The notes under the pieces are model-generated. The model did not search any database and was not told the origin of the DNA. It saw only the letters and a program-made list of their open reading frames with translations. The position numbers were made by a program, and so were the translations under genes. Positions 16,393 through 23,909 of a DNA stretch of 30,942 nucleotides are shown in pieces (the stretch's first letter is position 1; every line of letters begins with the position of its first letter). Origin of the DNA: Lachnospiraceae bacterium (GTDB lineage Bacteria > Bacillota_A > Clostridia > Lachnospirales > Lachnospiraceae); assembly GCA_017416505.1 (NCBI GenBank), contig JAFQCI010000139.1:1-30942 (forward strand), read 5' to 3'.

Positions 16393-16428
16393 AGAAACCC
16401 CAGAGAGTTTTGGCTCTCTGGGGTTTCT
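16393..16428 (-). terminator. Terminator of the HIT gene
   Basis: A perfect 15-bp stem (AGAAACCCCAGAGAG with its complement) and a 6-base loop begin two bases after the stop codon. On the minus strand it is followed by TTGTTCT. It is one of the strongest hairpins in the window and could act in both directions. Confidence 0.85.
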
Positions 16429-16429
16429 C

Positions 16430-16843
16430 TTAGATACGTTTTCTTATTTTTTTCGCTAATTCCTGCAATTCTTCCGAGTCTGCTGTAGCACCACTCTTAA
16501 AATTAATTCCTACATCGTCGCCGGCATAACGTGGAATCAAATGCAAATGAAAATGATTTACTGTTTGTCCTGCAGCTTCACCATTATTCTGTACCACATT
16601 CAACCCATCACACTTTAATTCGTTTTTCATTGCCCTAGCAACTTCCGTAGCCAATGAGAATAATTTCGATGCGGTATCCGCATCCATATCAAATATATTG
16701 TTATAATGCTCCTTTGTAAGAATCAAAGCATGGCCCTTGCTCACCGGAGCAATATCAAAAATAACTTTGAATTCAGAGTTCTCATAAATAGTTGCAGATG
16801 GGATAGTACCTTTTACAATACTACAAAATATACATCCATCCAT
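16430..16843 (-). CDS. HIT-family nucleotide-binding protein (Hint-like)
   Basis: The protein has 137 residues from the ATG at 16843, chosen because GGAGG lies 8 bases upstream; ATGs further up have weaker sites. It starts with the typical MDGCIFCSIVKGTIPS. Cys4 and Cys7 form part of a zinc site, and the catalytic triad region is HFHLHLIPR with His97, His99 and His101. IAPVSKGHALILTKEHY is the conserved central strand pair. Hint proteins hydrolyse adenosine phosphoramidates and related nucleotides in the cytosol; the natural substrate in this lineage is not known. The gene follows ileS, has its own promoter (16903) and a strong terminator. Confidence 0.92.
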   Translation of the reverse strand: MDGCIFCSIVKGTIPSATIYENSEFKVIFDIAPVSKGHALILTKEHYNNIFDMDADTASKLFSLATEVARAMKNELKCDGLNVVQNNGEAAGQTVNHFHLHLIPRYAGDDVGINFKSGATADSEELQELAKKIRKRI

Positions 16844-16902
16844 TTCTTCGTCCTCCATTCTTTTCCCACTGTATGAATCCACATCAATGGGACATCTTAT
16901 CT

Positions 16903-16931
16903 ATTTTAATACAAAATCATCCTGAATGCAA
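16903..16931 (-). promoter_or_regulatory. Sigma-A promoter of the HIT gene
   Basis: TTGCAT (16931-16926), a 17-bp spacer and TAAAAT (16908-16903) lie on the minus strand, 60 bases before the start codon. Confidence 0.65.
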
Positions 16932-16970
16932 GAGTTCGATGAAACTTCTTCACACACTGAACCACAACTT

Positions 16971-16996
16971 GTCACTGTTTACACAGGAACAGTAAC
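16971..16996. repeat. Interspersed hairpin repeat, copy 2
   Basis: GTCACTGTT and AACAGTAAC are separated by 8 bases, with one mismatch in the stem. It lies between ileS and the HIT gene. Confidence 0.65.
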
Positions 16997-17034
16997 AAAA
17001 ACTTTCCTCAGTTCCTTGATGTCATAGGGTGATT

Positions 17035-20000
17035 CTATGCAAGAACCACACCTAATGTTACCTTTTCACCATTGATGTTCCATTCTTTTGAAATTTCAGT
17101 CGTTGCATTGTATTCTACTGCAACTGCCAGAACATCATTCTTAATTTCTTCTTCTCTCTTCTTCATCAGTTCCACAATCTTATCATTTCCGGAAACGAAG
17201 ATTTTTATCTTATCTGTTACCACAAAATCTGTATCTTTTCTCATGGTCTGAACCTTAGAAATAATTTCACGAACGAAACCTTCTTCAATCAGTTCTTCTG
17301 TAAGTTCGATATCAAGTACCACTGTTACATCGCCTTCCTGCTTAGTAACATAACGTCCGGACTGTGCTGTTTCAATTAATAAATCATCCTTCGTAAGTTC
17401 TACATTCACTCCATCTGCATCAAAGACAATCATACCATTTTCATTTAAATCTTTCATCGCCTTTGCACTGTCAATGGTGCTTAAAACTTCGCGGATTTTA
17501 TTTAACTGCTTTCCATACTTTGGACCAACTGTCTTTAACTGTGGTTTAAAGCTGTAAGAAGCAAAGTTCGAAACATCTTCGGTAAATTCTACCTTCTTCA
17601 CATTTAATTCTTCCTCGATAATCTGCAAGAAGAACTGATCTAATTCTTTTTCTGCATGAATATACATAGAACCAATTGGTTGTCTATTCTTGATATTTGC
17701 TGCATTTCTTGCTGCACGTCCAAGAACAACTACCTTAAGCAATTCATCCATATCATTTTCTAACTGCTTGTTAATCCACTCTTCTTTTGCCACTGGGAAG
17801 TCACATAAATGAATACTTTCCGGTGCAGAAGCATCCAAATTAACTACAAGGTTCTGGTAAATATCTTCTGTCATAAAAGGAATCATTGGAGCCGCCAACT
17901 TACAAACAGTTACCAATGCTTCATATAAAGTCAGGTAAGCATTAATCTTATCCTGTTCCATTCCCTTTGCCCAGTAACGTTCTCTGCCACGTCTTACATA
18001 CCAGTTACTTAAATCATCCACAAATTCAGCCAATGCTCTTGAAGTTTCCGGAATCTTATATTCACCCAGGCATTGGTCTACGGTTTGAATCAGGCTGTTG
18101 CACTTAGACAAAAGCCACTTATCCATAACCGATAATTTATCATATTCCAAAGTATATTTGGTAGCATCAAAGCCATCAATATTTGCATATAAAACATAGA
18201 AAGCATAGGTATTCCATAAAGTTCCCATAAACTTTCTCTGACCTTCCACTACTGCACCTGCATGGAAACGGTTTGGAAGCCATGGAGCAGAATTGGAATA
18301 GAAATACCAACGAATGGCATCTGCACCGTAAGTATTCAATGCTTCCATAGGGTCTACTGCATTGCCCTTTGATTTTGACATCTTCTGTCCATTTTCATCC
18401 TGGACATGACCTAAAACAATAACGTTCTTATATGGTGCTTCATCAAAAATCAAAGTAGAAATCGCCATCAATGAATAGAACCATCCACGAGTCTGGTCTA
18501 CTGCTTCTGAAATAAAGTCTGCTGGGAAATTATCTTCGAAAATTTCCTTATTTTCAAATGGATAATGCCATTGAGCAAAAGGCATGGCACCAGAATCGAA
18601 CCAGCAATCGATTACTTCGCTGACACGAGTCATTTCCTTGCCACAATCCGGACAGGCAATGGTTACTTCATCGATAAACGGACGGTGTAACTCAATATTA
18701 TCCGGACAATTCTTAGACATTGACTTTAATTCTTCAATAGAACCGATAGCATGTCTTTTACCACAGCTACATTCCCAGATATTCAGTGGAGTTCCCCAAT
18801 AACGGTTACGGCTGATACCCCAGTCCTGTACATTTTCCAACCAGTCGCCAAAACGTCCCTTACCGATACTTTCCGGAATCCAGTTTACTTTATTATTATT
18901 CTTAATCAAATCCTCGCGAACTGCTGTCATCTTAATGAACCAGGTATCACGAGCATAGTAAATAAGTGGTGTATCACATCTCCAGCAATGAGGATAACTA
19001 TGTTCAAAGTTTGGAGCTGAGAATAATAATCCCTTATCTTCTAACATTTGAAGGATTGCATTGTCACCCTTCTTACAAAATACACCGGCAAGTTCCGTTA
19101 CTTCCGGAGTAAATTCACCCTTTTCATCTACTAACTGTACGAAAGGAAGGTCATAGTTACGTCCAACATTGGCATCGTCTTCACCGAACGCAGGAGCGAT
19201 ATGAACCACACCGGTACCGTCAGTTAAAGTAACGTAGTTATCACAAGTTACATAGTAAGCCTTCTTATCTACCTTCGCATAATTAAATAAAGGCTCATAT
19301 TCTTTATATTCTAAATCTTTACCGACATAAGTTTCTAATACCTTTACTTCTCCGGTAAGTACTGTGTCCACCAAAGCCTCAGCCATATAATAAACAGTAC
19401 CTTCATTATCCACTTTTACATAAGTTTCATTTGGATTTACACAAAGAGCAACATTGGATGGCAAAGTCCATGGTGTGGTGGTCCATGCTAAAATATAAGC
19501 ATCTTCACCCTTTACCTTAAACTTTGCAATGGCAGAACGTTCTTTTACATCCTTATATCCTTGTGCTACTTCGTGGCTGGATAATGGAGTACCACATCTT
19601 GGACAATATGGTACAATCTTATATCCTTTATATAATAAGCCCTTTTCCCAGATTTTCTTAAGAGCCCACCATTCCGATTCAATAAAATTATTATCATAGG
19701 TTACATATGGGTCATCCATATCTGCCCAGAAACCAACTTTTCCTGAGAATTCTTCCCACATGCCTTTGTATTTCCAAACACTTTCCTTACATTTTCCAAT
19801 AAATGGAGCAAGTCCGTATTCTTCAATCTGTTCTTTTCCGTCAATTCCTAATAACTTTTCTACTTCAAGTTCTACCGGAAGTCCATGAGTATCCCATCCT
19901 GCCTTACGGATAATCTTATGACCTTTCATGGTCTGGTATCTAGGAATCATATCTTTAATGACACGGGTTAAAACATGTCCAATGTGTGGCTTTCCATTTG

Positions 20001-20148
20001 CAGTAGGAGGTCCATCATAAAATGTGTAAGTTGGACATCCTTCCTTGGTATCAATACTCTTTTTAAAAATATTGTTCTCTTTCCAGAAATCTTCGATTTT
20101 CTTTTCTCTTTCTACAAAATTCAAATTAGTAGATACTTTTTCATGCAT
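17035..20148 (-). CDS. ileS: Isoleucyl-tRNA synthetase, long form
   Basis: The protein has 1037 residues from the ATG at 20148; GGGAGG lies 11 bases upstream. Upstream in-frame codons run through the promoter and are not coding. It charges tRNA-Ile with isoleucine in the cytosol. Visible motifs are FYDGPPTANGKPHIGHVLTR (HIGH, 55-58), a CP1 editing domain (about 200-400), paired CxxC knuckles (CPRCGTP, CWRCDTP, CPDCGKEM), WFDSGAMPFAQWHYPF and KMSKSKGN near 590. The length and the absence of a C-terminal zinc finger fit the IleRS2-like clostridial type rather than the 930-residue type; relatives of that type can be less sensitive to mupirocin, but that is inference. No T-box leader is seen upstream. 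Confidence 0.97.
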   Translation of the reverse strand: MHEKVSTNLNFVEREKKIEDFWKENNIFKKSIDTKEGCPTYTFYDGPPTANGKPHIGHVLTRVIKDMIPRYQTMKGHKIIRKAGWDTHGLPVELEVEKLLGIDGKEQIEEYGLAPFIGKCKESVWKYKGMWEEFSGKVGFWADMDDPYVTYDNNFIESEWWALKKIWEKGLLYKGYKIVPYCPRCGTPLSSHEVAQGYKDVKERSAIAKFKVKGEDAYILAWTTTPWTLPSNVALCVNPNETYVKVDNEGTVYYMAEALVDTVLTGEVKVLETYVGKDLEYKEYEPLFNYAKVDKKAYYVTCDNYVTLTDGTGVVHIAPAFGEDDANVGRNYDLPFVQLVDEKGEFTPEVTELAGVFCKKGDNAILQMLEDKGLLFSAPNFEHSYPHCWRCDTPLIYYARDTWFIKMTAVREDLIKNNNKVNWIPESIGKGRFGDWLENVQDWGISRNRYWGTPLNIWECSCGKRHAIGSIEELKSMSKNCPDNIELHRPFIDEVTIACPDCGKEMTRVSEVIDCWFDSGAMPFAQWHYPFENKEIFEDNFPADFISEAVDQTRGWFYSLMAISTLIFDEAPYKNVIVLGHVQDENGQKMSKSKGNAVDPMEALNTYGADAIRWYFYSNSAPWLPNRFHAGAVVEGQRKFMGTLWNTYAFYVLYANIDGFDATKYTLEYDKLSVMDKWLLSKCNSLIQTVDQCLGEYKIPETSRALAEFVDDLSNWYVRRGRERYWAKGMEQDKINAYLTLYEALVTVCKLAAPMIPFMTEDIYQNLVVNLDASAPESIHLCDFPVAKEEWINKQLENDMDELLKVVVLGRAARNAANIKNRQPIGSMYIHAEKELDQFFLQIIEEELNVKKVEFTEDVSNFASYSFKPQLKTVGPKYGKQLNKIREVLSTIDSAKAMKDLNENGMIVFDADGVNVELTKDDLLIETAQSGRYVTKQEGDVTVVLDIELTEELIEEGFVREIISKVQTMRKDTDFVVTDKIKIFVSGNDKIVELMKKREEEIKNDVLAVAVEYNATTEISKEWNINGEKVTLGVVLA

Positions 20149-20175
20149 TGTTTCCGTTACCTCCCTTAGAGTAAA

Positions 20176-20204
20176 ATGCTTTCGTCCAATCCGGGCGAAA
20201 GCAT
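20176..20204 (-). promoter_or_regulatory. Leader hairpin of the ileS mRNA
   Basis: A perfect 9-bp stem ATGCTTTCG/CGAAAGCAT with an 11-base loop lies about 10 bases after the expected transcription start and about 20 bases before the ribosome site. The leader is only about 65 bases long, too short for a T-box, and shows no T-box consensus. Confidence 0.5.
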
Positions 20205-20220
20205 ATTCACAGATATTATC

Positions 20221-20250
20221 ATTATAAGTCCAAGTATCTGTTAAAGTCAA
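20221..20250 (-). promoter_or_regulatory. Sigma-A promoter of ileS
   Basis: TTGACT (20250-20245), an 18-bp spacer and TATAAT (20226-20221) lie on the minus strand. It lies just after the terminator of the pyruvate formate-lyase operon. Confidence 0.75.
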
Positions 20251-20323
20251 TAAAAAACAAAGAGAAATAACAAAAAAAGAGTTTGCTGAATGTTTGCTAC
20301 TCACATTTGAACAACAACAAAAA

Positions 20324-20366
20324 GAGTACCACAAGGCAACTAATATTTCGCTACCTTGCGATACTC
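20324..20366 (-). terminator. Terminator of the pyruvate formate-lyase operon
   Basis: The arms GAGTATCGCAAGG and CCTTGTGGTACTC (minus strand) pair with two mismatched positions around a 17-base loop and are followed by TTTTTG. It lies about 85 bases after the last gene of the operon. Confidence 0.8.
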
Positions 20367-20417
20367 CTTTATTATCCTTTTAATGACTTACGAAAGTCAC
20401 TCAGATTTATGATCTTA

Positions 20418-20442
20418 GTTACGATTCACACAGAAACCGTAC
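20418..20442. repeat. Interspersed hairpin repeat, degenerate copy 3
   Basis: GTTACGATT and AACCGTAC can pair imperfectly around CACACAGA. It is placed right after the glycyl-radical subunit gene. It is assigned to the family by position and partial arm match only. Confidence 0.35.
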
Positions 20443-20449
20443 ACAGTTC

Positions 20450-20698
20450 TTACATTCCTTCGTGGAAAGTACGAGAAATAACGTCATCTTGTTGCTCTTT
20501 TGTTAACTTGATGAAGTTTACTGCGTATCCAGATACACGGATAGTCAACTGTGGATATTTTTCAGGATGAGCCTGAGCATCTTGTAATGTTTCTCTATTT
20601 AATACGTTAACATTTAAGTGATGTCCACCTTTTACTGCATATCCGTCTAACATTGCTACTAAATTATCAACTTGTTGTGTACTAACTTCTACTGCCAT
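20450..20698 (-). CDS. Detached glycyl-radical domain of pyruvate formate-lyase (GrcA-like)
   Basis: This 82-residue protein matches the last part of standard pyruvate formate-lyase: [49 protein letters not shown] and [15 protein letters not shown]. Gly57 in RVSGYAV is the residue that carries the radical after activation by a radical-SAM activase. Free proteins of this kind (GrcA/YfiD in E. coli, a phage T4 homologue) replace a damaged C-terminus; here it must be the only source of the radical, because the large subunit at 20992 lacks this region. It has its own AGGAGG site and lies 18 bases after the small Cys protein. No activase gene is in the window. Confidence 0.9.
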   Translation of the reverse strand: MAVEVSTQQVDNLVAMLDGYAVKGGHHLNVNVLNRETLQDAQAHPEKYPQLTIRVSGYAVNFIKLTKEQQDDVISRTFHEGM

Positions 20699-20716
20699 TT
20701 TTCTATAATCCTCCTT

Positions 20717-20920
20717 TTAGTTTTCCTGTTCTTCGTCGATTCCTTCATGAAGGGTAGGCACTGCACATGCCAGATTACCCTTTGCGCAATCCAGACAACC
20801 CATCTGTTCTACCGCCAGGTCTTCTGCCCCTTCCTTTACTTCCACGCTCATATGACCGCTTCCGCTTTCTGACAAGGAATCTAACATTGCCACAATATCT
20901 TCAATTTTTTGTTCGTCCAT
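20717..20920 (-). CDS. Small Cys-containing protein resembling a gutted glycyl-radical domain
   Basis: This 67-residue protein lies between the two halves of pyruvate formate-lyase. Its start (IEDIVAMLDSLSESGSGHMS, then VEV) parallels the start of the radical subunit ([20 protein letters not shown], then VNV), and its end PTLHEG parallels RTFHEG. Between these, the segment that should hold RVSGYAV is missing and replaced by QMGCLDCAKGNLACAV, with Cys42, Cys45 and Cys52 (CxxC-x6-C). The acidic tail IDEEQEN is extra. AGGAAGG lies 6 bases before the ATG, so it is a real gene. It cannot carry the radical. I do not know its function; binding to the large subunit at the radical-domain site, with a redox or metal-binding role for the Cys residues, is a guess. 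Confidence 0.75.
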   Translation of the reverse strand: MDEQKIEDIVAMLDSLSESGSGHMSVEVKEGAEDLAVEQMGCLDCAKGNLACAVPTLHEGIDEEQEN

Positions 20921-20964
20921 ATTGAACCTTCCTATCGATATTTAGGACTTGCTGCTGCAATTTT

Positions 20965-20984
20965 GTTACTGTTTGAACAATAAC
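20965..20984. repeat. Interspersed hairpin repeat, copy 4, inside the pyruvate formate-lyase operon
   Basis: GTTACTGTT and AACAATAAC are separated by only 2 bases (TG). The hairpin sits between the large subunit stop (20992) and the small Cys gene, so it is in the operon mRNA and could affect its stability or the subunit ratio. Confidence 0.6.
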
Positions 20985-20991
20985 GCAATTC

Positions 20992-23076
20992 CTACTTATT
21001 TAAGTCAATATCTAAATCTCCAGCGAATACTTTATCTTCTTTTCCAAGAGCACCTGGGATAATAGTAAAGGTATTTGAAATACCATCCTGTGCATCCTTG
21101 AATGGTAACTTAGCTACTGATGATAAGGATGCTAAAGCACCGTTCTTATCACGTCCATGCATTGGGTTAGCACCTGGAGCAAATGGTTGTCCCTTAACAC
21201 GTCCATCTGGAGTAGAACCAGTTGCCTTACCGTAAGTTACGTTTGAAGTAATTGTTAAGATAGATGTAGTTGGAACACCATTTCTGTAAGTGTGGTGGCT
21301 TCTAACCATATTCATGAATTTTTCAAGAATTTCAACTGCAATGCTATCTACACGGTCATCATTGTTACCGTATTTAGGGAATTCACCCTCTACTTCGTAT
21401 CCGATAGCAACATTCTTAGCTACTACCTTTTCTTCGCCTGTTGCTTTATCTTTTGCTTTTACATCTCCTCTAACAACCTTAACCTTTGCGTATTTGATTG
21501 CTGATAAGGAGTCAGCGATTACAGACAGACCAGCGATACCTGTTGCGAAGTATCTCTTAACATCTTTATCATGTAATGCCATTTGTGCTCTTTCGTAGCA
21601 GTATTTGTCATGCATATAGTGAATAACATTTAATGTATTTACATATAATTCTGCTAACCAAGCCATCATGTCTTCGTATCTTTCCATTACTTCATCATAA
21701 TCTAAGTATTCAGAAGTGATTGGTCTGTACTTAGGACCTACCTGCGCACCTGTAACTTCGTCGATACCACCATTGATAGCGTATAATAAACATTTTGCAA
21801 GGTTTGCACGAGCTCCGAAGAACTGCATTTCCTTACCAACTCTCATAGAAGATACACAACAAGCGATTGCGTAGTCATCACCATGAGTTACTCTCATTAA
21901 ATCATCATTTTCATATTGGAAAGATGAGCTCTTAATAGACATCTTTGCACAATATTTCTTCCAAGCGATTGGAAGTCTTGTAGACCAAAGTACAGTTAAG
22001 TTTGGTTCTGGAGCTGTTCCTAAGTTATCTAATGTATTTAAATAACGGAAGGACATCTTTGTTACCATAGAACGTCCGTCGATACCAACACCACCAAGGG
22101 ATTCAGTTACCCAAGTAGGGTCTCCTGCGAATAATGCATTGTATTCTGGTGTACGGGCAAACTTAACAAGTCTTAACTTCATTACGAAGTGATCTACGAA
22201 TTCCTGAATTTGTTCTTCAGTGAATGTTCCGTTCTTTAAATCTCTTTCTGCGTAGATATCCATGAAAGTAGAAGTACGGCCAAGTGACATTGCTGCACCA
22301 TTTTGTTCCTTAACTGCTGATAAGTAACCAAAGTAAGTAGCCTGGATTGCTTCCTGTACGTTAGTTGCCGGCTTAGAAATATCACATCCGTAGCTAGCTG
22401 CCATAACTTTCATTTCTTTTAATGCTCTGATTTGTTCTGATAATTCTTCACGAAGACGGATTACATCATCAGTCATAGTCTTAGATGTAGTAGCTTTTTG
22501 TTTTTCCTTATCTTCGATTAAGCGGTCAATACCATATAATGCTACACGACGGTAGTCACCGATGATACGTCCACGTCCGTAAGCATCTGGAAGACCAGTG
22601 ATAATGTGATTTGTACGAGCTTTTCTCATTTCTGGAGTGTAAACATCGAATACACCAGCGTTATGAGTTTTTCTATGTGTAGTGAAGAATTCGGAAATTT
22701 CAGGATCTACCTTATATCCATTATCAGAACAAGCCTTTTCTGCCATACGGATACCACCATAAGGCTGCATAGATCTCTTAAATGGCTTATCTGTCTGGAA
22801 ACCAACGATTTTTTCAAGATCTTTGTTTAAGTAACCAGGTCCATGTGAAGTGATAGTAGATACAATCTTAGTATCCATATCTAATACACCGCCTGCAGCG
22901 ATTTCCTGCTTAGTTAAATCCATAACCTGATCCCACAAAGTCTTAGTTGCTTCTGTAGGTCCGCATAAGAATGATTCATCTCCATCATATGGAGTATAGT
23001 TCTTCTGGATGAAATCTCTAACATCGATTTCTTCTGTCCACTTACCACCTACAAAATCTTTCCATTCTGTTCTCAT
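20992..23076 (-). CDS. pflB: Pyruvate formate-lyase catalytic subunit lacking the glycyl-radical domain
   Basis: The protein has 694 residues from the ATG at 23076, which has AGGAGG 11 bases upstream and gives the conserved start [24 protein letters not shown] at 23115 would place the ribosome site inside the gene. It converts pyruvate and CoA to acetyl-CoA and formate. The two active-site Cys are present ([20 protein letters not shown], near residues 405-410), followed by [15 protein letters not shown]. It ends at [20 protein letters not shown] plus K, precisely where E. coli PflB (760 residues) goes on into the linker and the radical domain. That domain is encoded two genes later. The break has clean ends and separate ribosome sites, so it is not a simple frameshift. 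Confidence 0.93.
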   Translation of the reverse strand: MRTEWKDFVGGKWTEEIDVRDFIQKNYTPYDGDESFLCGPTEATKTLWDQVMDLTKQEIAAGGVLDMDTKIVSTITSHGPGYLNKDLEKIVGFQTDKPFKRSMQPYGGIRMAEKACSDNGYKVDPEISEFFTTHRKTHNAGVFDVYTPEMRKARTNHIITGLPDAYGRGRIIGDYRRVALYGIDRLIEDKEKQKATTSKTMTDDVIRLREELSEQIRALKEMKVMAASYGCDISKPATNVQEAIQATYFGYLSAVKEQNGAAMSLGRTSTFMDIYAERDLKNGTFTEEQIQEFVDHFVMKLRLVKFARTPEYNALFAGDPTWVTESLGGVGIDGRSMVTKMSFRYLNTLDNLGTAPEPNLTVLWSTRLPIAWKKYCAKMSIKSSSFQYENDDLMRVTHGDDYAIACCVSSMRVGKEMQFFGARANLAKCLLYAINGGIDEVTGAQVGPKYRPITSEYLDYDEVMERYEDMMAWLAELYVNTLNVIHYMHDKYCYERAQMALHDKDVKRYFATGIAGLSVIADSLSAIKYAKVKVVRGDVKAKDKATGEEKVVAKNVAIGYEVEGEFPKYGNNDDRVDSIAVEILEKFMNMVRSHHTYRNGVPTTSILTITSNVTYGKATGSTPDGRVKGQPFAPGANPMHGRDKNGALASLSSVAKLPFKDAQDGISNTFTIIPGALGKEDKVFAGDLDIDLNK

Positions 23077-23154
23077 TTTAATAAATTCCTCCTTTAAGTT
23101 TGTGTCAAATGACAATTAATGTGTATCATCATGGCAGCTTACTGCCGCAAACCG

Positions 23155-23180
23155 GTTACCGTCCGCAGATGAACAGTAAC
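23155..23180. repeat. Interspersed hairpin repeat, copy 5, in the pfl leader
   Basis: GTTACCGTC and AACAGTAAC are separated by 8 bases. It lies within the 5' leader of the pfl mRNA, next to a second small hairpin (GGCAGcttaCTGCC, just upstream on the plus strand). Confidence 0.6.
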
Positions 23181-23239
23181 ATAAACCACGTATTCATCAC
23201 AGTTTTCTGCGACAGAACACCCCTTGGTATCGTACTTTT

Positions 23240-23268
23240 ATTATATATGGATATTGTATACACGTCAA
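23240..23268 (-). promoter_or_regulatory. pflB: Sigma-A promoter of the pfl operon
   Basis: TTGACG (23268-23263), a 17-bp spacer and a perfect TATAAT (23245-23240) lie on the minus strand. The leader of about 155 bases carries hairpin repeat copy 5. Its near-consensus boxes suggest strong expression. Confidence 0.8.
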
Positions 23269-23499
23269 CCGATTTCCCCACTTTTCCTTGTTTTTTTTTT
23301 GATACAAAGACTTGATAATAACTATGAAAAATGTATATTTCCCTTTCGAATTTTCCATATTAGAGTTAAGCGGTACGGTAAATTTAAATTCAAAATCCTG
23401 TTGTCAAATAGTGCAAAAAATCTGCCTAATCCATTTTACCCAAAATATAGATAGCCTTATTTAAAAATTTAGAAAATCTATGTTTCTATGATAAATAAA
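23269..23499. other. AT-rich stretch between divergent pfl and DUF1858 promoters
   Basis: It contains no coding frame. A run of T at about 23291-23301 is present. I looked for Rex, FNR and CRP-type palindromes and saw no clear one. Confidence 0.4.
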
Positions 23500-23528
23500 T
23501 TGACTTCCCGGTAGTTTGAGACTATAAT
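23500..23528 (+). promoter_or_regulatory. Sigma-A promoter of the DUF1858 gene
   Basis: TTGACT (23500-23505), a 17-bp spacer and a perfect TATAAT (23523-23528) lie on the plus strand, about 35 bases before the start codon. Confidence 0.85.
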
Positions 23529-23562
23529 GTTTTTTAACGATTTTTAAAAGGAGGTTTTTCTC

Positions 23563-23766
23563 ATGGCTCAAGTTTCAAAAGACATGGTTATCGCTGATAT
23601 TCTTGCCATTGATGCAGGAACCATTCCAATCCTTATGGAAGCCGGAATGCACTGCCCAGGCTGCCCATCTGCTCAAGGTGAAACCTTAGAAGAAGCAGCT
23701 ATGGTTCATGGAATGGACTGTGACGCATTGGTTGCAGCATTAAATGAATATTTAAAAGATAAATAA
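23563..23766 (+). CDS. DUF1858-domain protein (hybrid-cluster-associated disulfide domain type)
   Basis: The 67-residue cytosolic protein has the full DUF1858 pattern: [40 protein letters not shown] and [20 protein letters not shown]. The CPGC motif (CxxC) is a possible redox disulfide or metal site, and a third Cys lies in MDCD. AAAGGAGG lies 9 bases before the ATG. It is the only clear protein gene on the plus strand, divergent from the pyruvate formate-lyase operon, with its own strong promoter and terminator. The exact function of the family is unknown; it occurs alone or attached to redox enzymes in anaerobes. Confidence 0.92.
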   Translation: MAQVSKDMVIADILAIDAGTIPILMEAGMHCPGCPSAQGETLEEAAMVHGMDCDALVAALNEYLKDK

Positions 23767-23780
23767 AGTAATAAAGAAAA

Positions 23781-23806
23781 GGCAACGAATAAACGTTGCC
23801 TTTTTC
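23781..23806 (+). terminator. Terminator of the DUF1858 gene, probably bidirectional
   Basis: A 7-bp stem GGCAACG/CGTTGCC with a 6-base loop is followed by TTTTTCTT on the plus strand. On the minus strand it is followed by TTTTCTTTATT, so it can also end the convergent gene at 23910. Confidence 0.85.
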
Positions 23807-23909
23807 TTATTACTGCGAAACACATTACAAAGCCAATAATGGTTCATCTACGTAACCTTTCATTCCACACACAATATTCCTATCATACCTTGCATGTAAT
23901 TTCAAATTT

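Noticed and set aside
20149..20334. N-terminal extension of IleRS to 20334
   Set aside because: These codons cover the promoter and leader hairpin; the ATG at 20148 has a ribosome site and begins the conserved protein.
20335..20450. Possible T-box leader for ileS in the region before its promoter
   Set aside because: The hairpin there ends the pfl operon and is followed by a T tract; no T-box consensus or specifier loop was seen.
23077..23115. N-terminal extension of PflB from a TTG at 23115
   Set aside because: It would contain the AGGAGG site of the ATG at 23076, and the conserved family start is MRTEW.
23269..23499. Possible CRISPR or operator arrays in the AT-rich pfl/DUF1858 gap
   Set aside because: No regularly spaced direct repeats and no clear palindromic operator are visible there.
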